A stretch of 64,000 nt of DNA from Halioxenophilus aromaticivorans (GCF_042850945.1 NZ_AP031496.1:3844001-3908000); one strand, 5' to 3'; shown: positions 53,357 through 62,683, numbered from the stretch's first letter. Notes: generated from the sequence alone by a model not told the origin. A program made the numbers and translations.

Positions 53357-53385
53357 ACTATACGCAAAGACTCCACCAGAATCAA
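53357..53385 (-). promoter_or_regulatory. Promoter reading leftward into the tRNA-Ser region
   Basis: TTGATT, 17-base spacer, TATAGT, then a GC-rich discriminator (TCCGGCC), typical of stable-RNA promoters. It reads first through the tRNA-Ser 5' fragment and then the intact tRNA 200 bases downstream. Confidence 0.65.
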
Positions 53386-53507
53386 CGACTTGGCGGCATG
53401 AATATTCATTACGCCTTTTATCGGGAAATCTGGCCCAGGTGCTTATCTAGTTTTTGGCCTTGCCGACATAAGTCATTGTCGATACGGAAATTACCTATGG
53501 ATTACAT

Positions 53508-54272
53508 ATGAATGAACCACTTTGGCCCTTTGTTGTGACCTTCAGCGCAGGATTGCTGACGGTGGCATTGGGTGCATTCTCATCGCTAAGCTGCCAACGG
53601 CAGACGAGAATCAAACAACTTATAAAGCAGCGTTTAACGCCAGCCTTTGTGGGCCGCACTAGCGATTGCGCCACCAGTAGCACCAACCCTGGCAGTTCGG
53701 CACGGGCGAACTATGCCCAGAACCTGGAAAAACAACTGGAACTGACTGCCACCCTACAGAGGGTGATGGCGAAAACAGCGCACTTCCCGGGTAATGCACC
53801 GGCCGCGCGAGGCCAGCTTCAGCGAGCGCTGTTGTTGCGCCAAGCAATCCTCACAGCGGAATTGGCCGCACAGGAAAACCCCAACCTGGCCAATGGCCAA
53901 CCCGACTGGAAAACGCTGCAAAAAGGCTACAGCCGGATCATATCGCTGCACCAGCAATTACTTGGCGCACAAGACGCTGAGAATGCTAATCAAGAGACCA
54001 CTGAATCGCTCAAATCACACACGTCAAACACCGAGCCCACTGCAGAAAAGGCCAACAACATCACATCGCTATCGCAGGTAAATCAGAATCTTGAGCACCT
54101 TCACGAAGAGCTACAACAGCGCGTGCGGGTGCTTAGCGCCTCTGACAACCGGGTTAAGCTGCTCGAGGCCAAACTCAATCTGGCTCAAAGCCAAATTGCC
54201 AGCCTGCAAACAAAGCTCAATCACGGTGCCCCTATCGCCTCAGTTCCCCAGCTGTTGAATCGAGTGAAGTAG
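53508..54272 (+). CDS. Uncharacterised membrane-anchored coiled-coil protein
   Basis: 254 residues. An N-terminal membrane helix (PLWPFVVTFSAGLLTVALGAF), a basic stretch, a helical domain at about residues 65-160 (QLELTATLQRVMAKTAHFPG; LQRALLLRQAILTAELAAQE), a polar linker, then a coiled coil at 185-245 (LEHLHEELQQRVRVLSASDN). No family recognised. It stands alone between the tRNA-Ser region and the cyclase gene. The ATG is preceded by a weak ribosome site. Confidence 0.65.
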   Translation: MNEPLWPFVVTFSAGLLTVALGAFSSLSCQRQTRIKQLIKQRLTPAFVGRTSDCATSSTNPGSSARANYAQNLEKQLELTATLQRVMAKTAHFPGNAPAARGQLQRALLLRQAILTAELAAQENPNLANGQPDWKTLQKGYSRIISLHQQLLGAQDAENANQETTESLKSHTSNTEPTAEKANNITSLSQVNQNLEHLHEELQQRVRVLSASDNRVKLLEAKLNLAQSQIASLQTKLNHGAPIASVPQLLNRVK

Positions 54273-54457
54273 CGCACCCCCCTCACCACAGGCGTGGCAT
54301 TCAGTGCCGCCTGTTGGTGGTATCTCACCACAAACCTTTGTAGAATCGCCGTCTGGTTGCGCCACGCTGTGGCAGTGGCGCCTATTTGAAAACAGAATGT
54401 CGTTTTTTTTGTTTGACGTGGTCCCCGTTCATTAACAATTTTAAATAGGGGCTCTGT

Positions 54458-54520
54458 ATGCGAAAACTATTCTACAAACAGCGACAAGATTGCTGTGGAT
54501 CACTCCCGCTTTATGAGTAA
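54458..54520 (+). CDS. Possible 20-residue leader ORF before the cyclase gene
   Basis: ATG 54458 opens a 20-codon frame whose stop (TAA 54518-54520) lies just past the internal ATG 54513 of the cyclase frame. A GGGG stretch lies 7-10 bases upstream. It may couple translation of the cyclase, or be chance. No similarity recognised. Confidence 0.25.
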   Translation: MRKLFYKQRQDCCGSLPLYE

Positions 54521-55886
54521 ACCTGGTAACACTGACCTTTGGTTTCTGCCCCAACGCCAGTTCTATTTCCGCACGCTGGTTATATTTTCTGCGGCTGGCA
54601 CATTAGTATCCTACCGCGGTTGGCCGGATATCGACTGGTTAGCCATTGGTTTTGCCATTTTTATGCTGCTCTACTTGGTGGTGTCCGGCTACATGGCGAA
54701 AATTCGGTTCCCGGGCCAAGAAGCCGCCCTGGACCGCTACATCGGCTGGGCAGATGCAGCGCTTATCGGCGTTAGCCTATGTTTAGCGGATTTTCAGACG
54801 CTGCCCACAGTTCTTTTTGCCATCCTTATTCAATTTAATGCCGCCGTTACTGGTGGTAGCCGCAAATGGCTGGAAGATAACATCTCTTTCATCATAGGCT
54901 GCGTTAGCTGTGGTTTGATTGCCCCTCCCGAATGGAAAGCCAGCAGTGAAGTGAACACCTCGGCCACGGCCCTAATCGGCGTTGGGGCTTATGTCACTTT
55001 GAGCGGTTTGTTTATGAACAAACGCAATAGAGCGCTGAATACCAAGGTCGGCGAATTAGAAGAAGACCTAGACCGTACGAAATCTCGGGCATTCCGCCTA
55101 TCTCGCTATTTGTCGCCCACGGTGTGGAATGCCATTACCACCGAAAATGACAAAATGCTGCAAACCGATCGCAAGCGCTTAACGATTTTCTTTTCCGATA
55201 TTCAGGGCTTTACCGCCCTATCTGAAGAGCTAGAAGCAGAAACCCTGGCCGCACTTTTGAACACCTACCTCACCGAAATGACCAAAATCGTGGCGCACTT
55301 TGGCGGCACGGTGGATAAGTTTATGGGCGATGGAATCATGGTGGTGTTTGGCGACGGCAAAACCCGTGGTGCCAAGGAAGATTGCCTGCGCTGTGTATCC
55401 ATGGCCATAGCCATGCGTAAGCGCATGAAGGTGCTGCAAAACCATTGGTTTCGCCAGGGCATTAAGCGCAAACTCGAGATCCGAATGGGCATCAACACCG
55501 GCTTTTGTACGGTGGGTACCTTCGGCGCCAAAGCCCACCATTTGGACTTCACCGTACTGGGTACCCACGTTAACCTAGCCAGCCGCTTGGAATCTGCAGC
55601 AGACCCCGGTGAGATATTACTTTCCCACGAGTCCTGGTCACTGATCAAAGACACCATACTTTGCACCAACAAGGGCATGGTAGAGGCCAAAGGCTTCAGC
55701 TACCCCATTGAGGTCTATCAGGTGATCGATCTGCGCAAAAACCTCGGCGGCGCACAAACCTATTTAGAAACCAATACCGAAGGATTCACTATGCAATTGG
55801 ACCTGGATAAAGTGCGTAATTACGAGCGCGATAAGGTGATTGGAGACTTAGAAAAAGCGCTAGATTCACTGCGCGAAAACGATTAG
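54495..55886 (+). CDS. CyaB-like class III adenylate cyclase with membrane sensor domain
   Basis: 463 residues from GTG 54495; ATG 54513 is an alternative. Six membrane helices fill residues about 25-185 (MASE2-like by layout). A coiled linker with RAFRLSRYLSPTVWNAI leads to the cyclase domain at about 230-400: metal Asp in FFSDIQGFTALSEEL, KFMGDGIMVVFGD, RMGINTGFCTVGTFG, TVLGTHVNLASRLESAA. Makes cAMP from ATP at the inner membrane. Pseudomonas CyaB has the same length and plan. Nucleotide choice (ATP or GTP) is not proven by the sequence. Confidence 0.9.
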   Translation: MDHSRFMSKPGNTDLWFLPQRQFYFRTLVIFSAAGTLVSYRGWPDIDWLAIGFAIFMLLYLVVSGYMAKIRFPGQEAALDRYIGWADAALIGVSLCLADFQTLPTVLFAILIQFNAAVTGGSRKWLEDNISFIIGCVSCGLIAPPEWKASSEVNTSATALIGVGAYVTLSGLFMNKRNRALNTKVGELEEDLDRTKSRAFRLSRYLSPTVWNAITTENDKMLQTDRKRLTIFFSDIQGFTALSEELEAETLAALLNTYLTEMTKIVAHFGGTVDKFMGDGIMVVFGDGKTRGAKEDCLRCVSMAIAMRKRMKVLQNHWFRQGIKRKLEIRMGINTGFCTVGTFGAKAHHLDFTVLGTHVNLASRLESAADPGEILLSHESWSLIKDTILCTNKGMVEAKGFSYPIEVYQVIDLRKNLGGAQTYLETNTEGFTMQLDLDKVRNYERDKVIGDLEKALDSLREND

Positions 55887-55951
55887 CGATTGTCGAAACG
55901 GCTTCCCTGCCATTACACCCTTTAAAACACCCTGCTGCCAAGCCTACCTGG

Positions 55952-56797
55952 CTACTGACGTACTAGCCGCCAGCTACCGGGCGCGGCGGCACCACTGGTA
56001 CGGAAAGGGTTAATATCTAAACCGCCACGGCGGGTGTACCGCGCATACACGCTGAGTTGATCTGGCTTAAGCCGAGCTTGGATATCCAGAAAACAACGCT
56101 CAACACATTGCTCGTGGAAGTCTTGATGCTCGCGAAAGGACACCACGTAGGCCAAAAGAGAGGCGTGATTGATGGCCGGCCCGGTGTACTCCAGCCAAAG
56201 AGTGGCCCAGTCTGGCTGGCCTGTTACCGGGCAATTGGTCTTCAGAAGGTTGCTGTAGAGCTGTTCGCTGACTCGCAAACCCTGCCGGGAATCGTCCAGC
56301 TTAAGCAGCTCTGGAGCGGGCTCATAGTGTTCTATGGCCACCTCTATCTCATCTATGCAAAGCCCCGTGGGTGCACACAGTGGCATGCGCTCTTGTGCTT
56401 GAGCCAAGGTCATTAAACTCACCACCACCGGTGCTCCGGCAGCCTGGCTCAAATCCGCTTGCATGCGGGTTTCTACCTCTTGCCAGGAGCTAAAGCGGGT
56501 TTGATTAAATGAGTTTAGGTACAGCTTAAACGACTTAGATTCAATAATGCTATCACTGATGGCTGGCAGAGCGAACTCCGCCACAGCCACCTGGGGCAGA
56601 CCATTAGCATTGAGCCAGGATAACTCCCACGCCGTCCAGTAATCCACGCCGTCAAAGGGCAACTTTCCCGCCACGCCCAGGTTATCCCGGGCCACCTTGC
56701 GGGCAATGGGGTACAACTGATTGGGGTCGTACTGGCTGATGTAATCCGTGTGTTTACCTAGGCCGCTGCCCTGGGCCGAGTGTTCATCGTGTGCCAT
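55952..56797 (-). CDS. queF: NADPH-dependent 7-cyano-7-deazaguanine reductase QueF (long form)
   Basis: 281 residues, the two-domain form. ESKSFKLYLNSFNQT and the catalytic LLKTNCPVTGQPDWATLW (Cys near 190) are intact, as are the C-terminal HEQCVERCF and YARYTRRGGLDINPFR. Reduces preQ0 to preQ1 in queuosine synthesis. It starts 3 bases after the ABC permease stop, so it is co-transcribed with the exporter genes. No preQ1 riboswitch is visible. Confidence 0.96.
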   Translation of the reverse strand: MAHDEHSAQGSGLGKHTDYISQYDPNQLYPIARKVARDNLGVAGKLPFDGVDYWTAWELSWLNANGLPQVAVAEFALPAISDSIIESKSFKLYLNSFNQTRFSSWQEVETRMQADLSQAAGAPVVVSLMTLAQAQERMPLCAPTGLCIDEIEVAIEHYEPAPELLKLDDSRQGLRVSEQLYSNLLKTNCPVTGQPDWATLWLEYTGPAINHASLLAYVVSFREHQDFHEQCVERCFLDIQARLKPDQLSVYARYTRRGGLDINPFRTSGAAAPGSWRLVRQ

Positions 56798-56800
56798 GGG

Positions 56801-57574
56801 TTAACCCCGCAGTCGCTTGCCGGAATTGAGCAGATAAAGCGCGTAGGAAAATAGCGCAACAATAAAAACGCCGATGCCCAGGAAGGCAAACCGGATATCA
56901 ATGTCGGACACACCCAAAAAGCCGTAGCGGAAGGCATTTACCATATACAGCACAGGGTTCAACAGGCTCACTTTCTGCCAAAACTCAGGCAGTAAGCTAA
57001 TGGAGTAAAAAACACCCCCAAGATAGGTTAGCGGAGTTAACACAAAGGTAGGCACAATGCTGATATCGTCAAACGAGTTGGCGAACACCGCGTTTACAAA
57101 ACCCGCCAAGGCAAACAACACCGAGGTTAAAAACACAATGGCCACGGTTACCGGCAGATTGTGGATTTCTAGGTCGGTAAAAAAACTGCTCACCACGGTT
57201 ACAATAAAACCAATCATCAAACCGCGCACAACCCCGCCCAATACATAGCCCAATAAGAGCACGTAATTGGGCGTTGGAGACACCAGCAATTCTTCCACAA
57301 AGTGCTGAAATTTTGCACTAAAAAAGGAGCTCACCACGTTGGAATAGGAGTTGGTGATAACGCTCATCATAATTAGTCCAGGCACCACAAAGGCCATGTA
57401 ATCAAAGCCTTCCATCTGTCCAATACGCGAGCCAATCAGGGCGCCAAAAATGACAAAGTACAAACTCATGGTAATCACCGGAGGCAATAAGGTTTGTACC
57501 CAAATGCGTATAAAACGTCGTATTTCTTTACTTAAAATGGTGCTAAAAGCAATCCACTGTTCTGTCCAATTCAT
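56801..57574 (-). CDS. ABC-2 type exporter permease (YadH-like)
   Basis: 257 residues with six membrane helices and the ABC-2 signature region (LTPLTYLGGVFYSISLLPEF, VSLLNPVLYMVNAFRYGFLG). Pairs with the ATP-binding gene upstream, overlapping it by 4 bases. YadG/YadH-type exporters are conserved beside queF in few genomes; the substrate is unknown. Confidence 0.92.
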   Translation of the reverse strand: MNWTEQWIAFSTILSKEIRRFIRIWVQTLLPPVITMSLYFVIFGALIGSRIGQMEGFDYMAFVVPGLIMMSVITNSYSNVVSSFFSAKFQHFVEELLVSPTPNYVLLLGYVLGGVVRGLMIGFIVTVVSSFFTDLEIHNLPVTVAIVFLTSVLFALAGFVNAVFANSFDDISIVPTFVLTPLTYLGGVFYSISLLPEFWQKVSLLNPVLYMVNAFRYGFLGVSDIDIRFAFLGIGVFIVALFSYALYLLNSGKRLRG

Positions 57575-58512
57575 GCGCCGGCCTCCTGCTGACGCGCCTT
57601 GGAAGACTCAACCAAATGCACAAACAATTCCTCAAGCCGGTTGGCTTTATTTCTCATACTAGTAACTTCGATGCCCTGGCTAGTCAGCTGGCTAAACACC
57701 CCGTTAAGGGAATGTTCTTTATCGATGTCCAACTCAAAACTGTGGTTATCCACGCGGGTGATGTCGTAATTGGGCAGGGTAAAATCGCCGGCCAAATCGT
57801 CGCGAGTATCGAACACAAACGTCTCTCGGTTCAATTGCTGCAACAGCGACTTAATACTAGTGTTTTCCACCAAATTACCCTGATCAATAATGGCCACGTT
57901 GCGGCAAAGACTCTCGGCCTCTTCCAGATAGTGGGTGGTCAGAATAATGGTGGTACCAGCCTCGTTGATCTCCTGCAAAAACGACCACATGGTGCGTCGC
58001 AGTTCAATATCCACACCGGCGGTGGGCTCGTCCAAGATCAACAACTTAGGCTCGTGCACCAGGGCTCGGGCTATCATTAGCCGGCGCTTCATGCCACCGG
58101 ATAAATTGCGGCTGGCGGTGTCTTTTTTGTCCCACAGGCCCAATTTGACTAGGTATTTCTCAGCGGCTTTCTTTGCATCGTGACGGGGCATACCGTAATA
58201 ACCCGCTTGATTGACCACGATATCAAACACCTTTTCAAACTGGCTGAAATTAAATTCCTGGGGCACAACGCCCAACATCTTTTTGGCCAGAGCAGGCTGC
58301 TGATCGATGTTGTAGTCAAAGATACCAACTCGACCTGCTGTTTTTTTAACCAGCGAGCAAATAATACCAATGGTGGTGGATTTGCCTGCGCCGTTAGGGC
58401 CAAGTAGCGCAAAAAAATCGCCTTCGGCAACATCCAAACTTATGCCTTTTAACGCTTCAAACCCGTTGCCATAGGTTTTGCGCAGGCCTTCAATCTTTAA
58501 TGCAGACGTCAT
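57571..58512 (-). CDS. ABC transporter ATP-binding protein (YadG-like)
   Basis: 313 residues. Walker A GPNGAGKST, signature LSGGMKRRLMIAR, Walker B LLILDEPTAGVD and the switch His in ILTTHYLEEAE. A C-terminal extension after residue 220 is typical of YadG. Drives the ABC-2 permease. Start at 58512. Confidence 0.93.
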   Translation of the reverse strand: MTSALKIEGLRKTYGNGFEALKGISLDVAEGDFFALLGPNGAGKSTTIGIICSLVKKTAGRVGIFDYNIDQQPALAKKMLGVVPQEFNFSQFEKVFDIVVNQAGYYGMPRHDAKKAAEKYLVKLGLWDKKDTASRNLSGGMKRRLMIARALVHEPKLLILDEPTAGVDIELRRTMWSFLQEINEAGTTIILTTHYLEEAESLCRNVAIIDQGNLVENTSIKSLLQQLNRETFVFDTRDDLAGDFTLPNYDITRVDNHSFELDIDKEHSLNGVFSQLTSQGIEVTSMRNKANRLEELFVHLVESSKARQQEAGA

Positions 58513-58899
58513 ACTTTCTTTCGCTTTCCAAAAACAAGGTTAAGCGGCGCGAGGTAGAAACCCTACGCGTCGGGGTAGAGGATTCGCCGGAGGAACGTGG
58601 AGCTAATTGTATGCCACAATATTGCCCGGCCACAGTTAGACGCTGGCGGCCGGCTCGGTGCTGCTGCACAGAGCAGCCGCCATGATACCACGTTTGCTGC
58701 CAGATGCTGGCCAACGCGCCGATACCCAAAAGGCAGACATCGCCACGAAAGGTCATGCTTAACTGGGTCTACCGAGTTTATTTGAACAATTTCGTCAATT
58801 TTTTATGACAACAATCACAAGCTCTGTCATCCGGCGGCAAATTCTGACCAATGCGTGAGCTCCGACAAATTTCTATACCCCAGTTTGATTTAGTCTTCA
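58513..58899. other. Divergent intergenic region (387 bases)
   Basis: Lies between the leftward exporter-queF operon and the rightward LysR gene. AT-rich around 58770-58830. Short frames here have no support. No clear LysR T-N11-A palindrome picked. Confidence 0.4.
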
Positions 58900-59841
58900 G
58901 TGCGTAACCCATCACCCCTAATAATGAACAGGCCGCGCCCGCCAATGACGCTAGACTCGCTTGATATTAAACAAATGAAACTGCTACTCACTCTGCTTGA
59001 GGAGCGCAGCATCACCCGCGTTGCTACTAAGCTGTCCGTTAGCCAGCAAGCGGTGAGCGAGCAATTAAAGAAACTGCGCCAAGCATTCGATGACAAGCTC
59101 TTTGTGCGCGCCAAAAACGGCGTGGTCCCCACACCATTTGCCGATGAGCTGGGCACGGTATTAAAAACCGTTATCACACAGCTGGAAGGCGTGGGCGAAC
59201 CTGCAGTCTTTAAACCGGAGCTGGCCGAGCGCAGCTACGTCATTGCCGCCAGCGAATACGCCCAGCTGGTTATTTTGTCGGACTTTGCCCAAGCCCTGCA
59301 CCAACACTGCCCCAGGATGCAGCTGGTCATCAAATCCTTGTGCGAAGATTCCATCGAAAGCGCCCTTACCCAGGGCCAGATTGATCTAGCCATTGGCGAA
59401 GACCACCAACTACCGCCAATACTCGCCAAACGCAAATTACTGAGCGACGCCTACGTCTGCGTCGCCCGCAAACGGAAAGATTCGACAGAGGTTCAGCGCC
59501 GCCAACACCTGGTGCTCACACGCACACAATCGCATTTAGACCATATGGTAAGCCAGTGGGAAAACAGCCTAGACCTGAACCACTACACAACCCTGTCCGT
59601 CCCCTCCTACGCCCTAGCCCCCACCTTTATTAACGCTTACAACGCGGTAGCCTTGATGCCATCGCGCCTACTCGACAATAAAGAATTCGAGATACTACCC
59701 ACCCGCCAGCAACCGCCCTACTTCGACATAGTTGCCGCCTGGCACAGCCGAGCCACCCAAGACCCACTCCACCGCTGGCTGATCGACAACCTATCCGAAG
59801 TCTGCGCCAACAAACGCCATCCCCTACCCCAATCAGCCTAA
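58900..59841 (+). CDS. LysR-family transcriptional regulator
   Basis: 313 residues from GTG 58900; ATG 58924 or 58945 would trim the poorly conserved start. Helix-turn-helix: SITRVATKLSVSQQAVSEQL followed by KKLRQAFDDKLFVRAKNGVV. The substrate domain runs from about 105 to 300 (RSYVIAASEYAQLVILSDFA; GQIDLAIGEDHQLPP). Divergent from the exporter operon. Ligand unknown. Confidence 0.9.
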   Translation: MRNPSPLIMNRPRPPMTLDSLDIKQMKLLLTLLEERSITRVATKLSVSQQAVSEQLKKLRQAFDDKLFVRAKNGVVPTPFADELGTVLKTVITQLEGVGEPAVFKPELAERSYVIAASEYAQLVILSDFAQALHQHCPRMQLVIKSLCEDSIESALTQGQIDLAIGEDHQLPPILAKRKLLSDAYVCVARKRKDSTEVQRRQHLVLTRTQSHLDHMVSQWENSLDLNHYTTLSVPSYALAPTFINAYNAVALMPSRLLDNKEFEILPTRQQPPYFDIVAAWHSRATQDPLHRWLIDNLSEVCANKRHPLPQSA

Positions 59842-59888
59842 GGCCACTTAGCAAGCGCCTTGGAACGAGTTTGACCCATGAGGGCGTG

Positions 59889-59914
59889 AAAAATAACGCC
59901 GCTGAAAAAGCGGC
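59889..59914 (-). terminator. Possible leftward terminator
   Basis: Stem GCCGCT/AGCGGC (59898-59903 with 59909-59914), followed leftward by GTTATTTTT. It is about 400 bases past the last leftward tRNA and just after the LysR stop. Confidence 0.35.
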
Positions 59915-60060
59915 TAAACCCGTTGTGGTAATCCTGACAATGGGCAATGAATACAATCCTGAATAACTACAGCCAGCCCGCTGGCCACACAGTCACAACA
60001 AAGACATGACGGAAAGCCCCCCCGCAGACGCTGAGACTCTACAAAGGCTTGGCTATTGGG

Positions 60061-60104
60061 CTGGCTGCTGGCTGCTGGCTGCTGGCTGCTGGCTGCTGGC
60101 TGCT
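60061..60104. repeat. 7-base tandem repeat (CTGGCTG, six copies)
   Basis: Six exact copies of CTGGCTG plus two bases. Non-coding. A candidate variable-number repeat. Confidence 0.9.
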
Positions 60105-60314
60105 CATCATTAGGCTCTTCGTCATTAACGATGGCACAGGAGCGGGACAAATCGGCAGGAAGCCTATTTGCACAGCGAAGCTGCCCGTAGGGCGAGCGCC
60201 ATGGATGGCGCGAGTGAATCGAGACGTAGTCGAAGTTTCACGCAGCTATGCATCACTAAGACATTATCTTACGCAGTATAGGCCTTAAGAACACCCGGAC
60301 CTATATTAAGAAAC

Positions 60315-60390
<76 letters not shown>

Positions 60391-60392
60391 AA

Positions 60393-60468
60393 TGGCGTCC
60401 CCTAGGGGAGTCGAACCCCTGTTACCGCCGTGAAAGGGCGGTGTCCTAGGCCTCTAGACGAAGGGGAC
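60393..60468 (-). tRNA. tRNA-Glu (TTC anticodon), copy 1
   Basis: 76 bases with encoded CCA. Acceptor GTCCCCT/AGGGGAC, anticodon loop CTTTCAC giving TTC, T arm AGGGGTTCGACTCCCCT. Precedes tRNA-Gly in the transcript. Confidence 0.97.
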
Positions 60469-60646
60469 TAAGAGCCACAAGATGTGGTGCGCAGAATTTA
60501 ACACTCTGCAAGCGAATCACCCGAAGGCGAAGGCGAGATTCCAGATCATCACCAAACGATTTTGACCTAGACGACCGACGAGCACTTGGTGCTAGCAGCC
60601 ATACTTATATATCCTACATTCCAATACTCTAAATTCCGTTAGAAAT
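60469..60646. other. Spacer between the two tRNA-Glu/tRNA-Gly pairs
   Basis: 178 bases with no gene. A TTAAAT near 60500 could be a weak leftward -10, but the copy-2 promoter probably drives both pairs. Confidence 0.4.
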
Positions 60647-60722
<76 letters not shown>

Positions 60723-60723
60723 T

Positions 60724-60799
60724 TGGCGTCCCCTAGGGGAGTCGAACCCCTGTTACCGCCGTGAAAGGGCGGTGTCCTAGGCCTCTAGACGAAGGGGAC
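60724..60799 (-). tRNA. tRNA-Glu (TTC anticodon), copy 2
   Basis: Same sequence as copy 1 by eye, with encoded CCA. First gene of the leftward tRNA transcript, 54 bases from the -10 box at 60853. Confidence 0.97.
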
Positions 60800-60852
60800 T
60801 CAGGACACTGATCTAAGCAATTTGATGACTGCCTCGATCAGAAGTGGGGCGC

Positions 60853-60881
60853 ATTCTATGTACCCATCAGGCACCTGTCAA
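60853..60881 (-). promoter_or_regulatory. Strong sigma-70 promoter of the tRNA-Glu/tRNA-Gly cluster
   Basis: TTGACA (60876-60881), exact 17-base spacer, TAGAAT (60853-60858), then a GC-rich discriminator GCGCCCC, the pattern of growth-rate-controlled stable-RNA promoters. Confidence 0.85.
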
Positions 60882-61169
60882 CACCTTCAAACCTTTTTAT
60901 TTTTAATCACTTACAGAATGATCGTATTGGCTAATGGATGATCGACCACTGGTCAGCGTCAGTGCATTTCCATCGCCCTTGGCTCATATAGAAAAGCAAT
61001 CACAAAGACTGCGTCTATACTGAGGGTAACAAAAAGTGTCTGGCTGGCGCACAGCCAACGACCAAAGGTGCGCGTTCGCTCATATGAAAGCAAGCTAATT
61101 AACGCGCCCGTTCTTTACCGGCCATTAGTAAGCGCTTCCAAAGCGAGAGATTCGGGGTACACCAACATT

Positions 61170-61943
61170 ATGACTTCAGTTTATATCATCAGTGCTGTCA
61201 TCGTATTGCTGATTGCAACCGTGTGTTATGCCTTTTTTGTTCAAACCGTGAACAAAAAACGTGAGCAACAGGAACGCATCGTAAGCAAGCTTGAGCAACG
61301 CATTAAGAATTTTCGCTACCTACTGAGTGGTTTCCCTGAGGGATATCTGCCAAAAGACCTATCCCTGCTGGTGCATCGCCAGTTAGTGGACGCCGCCCAA
61401 CAGTTGAGTTCACTGAAGCCCAAAGAAAAACGCTACATCGACGAGCTGGCCAGTTTTACCCAAGAGTTATCGGAAGTACAACGCAAGCCCCCGCGCGGCA
61501 AACCCGTGCGCCTGGAATCGGCCCAGCAGGGCAAAGAAGTAAAGCAATACCTTACCGAGCTCAACCAGTTTATCCAGCGGCTAAACAAGCGCGGTAGAGT
61601 CTCCGGCAAGGAGATGGACGCCTACCAAGCCAGTATCCGCAGCTTGGTGTTAGGCATTTCAGTGGACGGTTACGTTGCCCAAGCAAAAGAGGCTGAGCTG
61701 GAGAAAAAACCCCGCATGGCCCTACACTATTACACACTGGCTCGCAATTTGATGAGCAAAGAGAAACTTAATGCCGACCACAAAGAGCTGCGCGGCGAAC
61801 TGGACCGGATGATTATCAAGTACACTGAGTTAGCCTCTGAAGAACATGCACCGGCTGCCAACCCAGAAGCTAATCAAGATGGCACCGACTGGGGCAGCGT
61901 ACCGGGTGAAGACAGCTGGAAGAAAAAGGCCATATACGACTAA
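61170..61943 (+). CDS. Uncharacterised single-helix membrane protein
   Basis: The frame opens at 61068, but ATG 61170 puts a membrane helix at residues 3-24 (SVYIISAVIVLLIATVCYAF) and gives 257 residues. The remainder is helical and charged (KKREQQERIVSKLEQRIKNF; KEKRYIDELASFTQELSEVQ), with a TPR-like stretch (PRMALHYYTLARNLMSKEKL) and an acidic tail ending WKKKAIYD. No family I can name. Faces the tRNA promoter; its own promoter lies in 60882-61169. Convergent with the Tag-family gene. Confidence 0.75.
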   Translation: MTSVYIISAVIVLLIATVCYAFFVQTVNKKREQQERIVSKLEQRIKNFRYLLSGFPEGYLPKDLSLLVHRQLVDAAQQLSSLKPKEKRYIDELASFTQELSEVQRKPPRGKPVRLESAQQGKEVKQYLTELNQFIQRLNKRGRVSGKEMDAYQASIRSLVLGISVDGYVAQAKEAELEKKPRMALHYYTLARNLMSKEKLNADHKELRGELDRMIIKYTELASEEHAPAANPEANQDGTDWGSVPGEDSWKKKAIYD

Positions 61944-62005
61944 CCAGATCCTAAGCCCTGCTACCGACTATGCCCTTGCGTATTACTGGATATGCTTTAC
62001 TCCCA

Positions 62006-62683
62006 TTAAGGGGTATTCACCGTGTACGACGCAATCCTACTGATGTGACTAAGCGGCAAGCCACTCTGCGCTTGCCATTCATTAAAGACAGCCTGTACCT
62101 TGGCCAAATCTCGTTTCGCTGTGGGGGTTTTGTCTACCACCTCTAACGAACGTAACAGCGCCACGATATCCTCTGTGATGAGAAACGTATCTTTGCCGGC
62201 CATACGCAGAAATCGCGCGCCAGACATACCTCCCAGTTGATTGCCCCGCTTTTTCAGCCAACCCCACAAATCGACAATATCACTGCCGGGCCACTGTGCT
62301 AGAAACCGGCCAAAACTACCGTACTCCCTGGCAACCTCTAAAACCAAATTGGCATTGTGACGGATGGACTTCATTTTACCCAGGTGCCGAATAAGCTTAG
62401 TGTTGGCCATGTGGGCATCCATCTCATCATCACTCATCATAGCGTTGGTGTATGGGTCGAAGTTGGCAAAGGCCGCTTCAAAAGCGGGCCAACGGGCATT
62501 GATCACACTATGCTTTAGGCCTGCCTGAAAGATACGCCGAGTCATAGTGGACAAATAGAACGCATCCGATTGATCGATCAGCTTTTGATCTGTTTTCACC
62601 GCTGGGAGGTGGGCGGCTTGCACAGCCGAGCGGCCTTTAAAACCTATGGCTCGCTGTTTTATTTCTTCAAACGGTACAGTCAT
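62006..62683 (-). CDS. DNA-3-methyladenine glycosylase I (Tag) family protein
   Basis: 225 residues. The adenine-glycosylase fold is recognisable (LSTMTRRIFQAGLKHSVINA; WPAFEAAFANFDP; LIRHLGKMKSIRHNANLVLE; GARFLRMAGKDTFLITEDIV). The N-terminal zinc-ligand start of E. coli Tag (MxRCxW) is missing, so this belongs to the longer, Tag-like branch. Presumed to excise alkylated adenine. Overlaps msrB upstream by 4 bases (ATGA), so the two repair functions are co-translated. Confidence 0.85.
   Translation of the reverse strand: MTVPFEEIKQRAIGFKGRSAVQAAHLPAVKTDQKLIDQSDAFYLSTMTRRIFQAGLKHSVINARWPAFEAAFANFDPYTNAMMSDDEMDAHMANTKLIRHLGKMKSIRHNANLVLEVAREYGSFGRFLAQWPGSDIVDLWGWLKKRGNQLGGMSGARFLRMAGKDTFLITEDIVALLRSLEVVDKTPTAKRDLAKVQAVFNEWQAQSGLPLSHISRIASYTVNTP

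Larger units (their letters stand above)
59842..60314. other. Intergenic region with simple repeat, downstream of tRNA-Gly
   Basis: About 470 bases. Holds a leftward hairpin (59889-59914), a 7-base tandem repeat (60061-60104) and otherwise no feature. Small frames over the repeat are artefacts. Confidence 0.5.

Noticed and set aside
55952..56800. preQ1 riboswitch before queF
   Set aside because: Only 3 bases separate queF from the permease gene; no leader space.
60049..60288. 79-codon frame over the 7-base repeat
   Set aside because: The frame is produced by the tandem repeat and has no other support.
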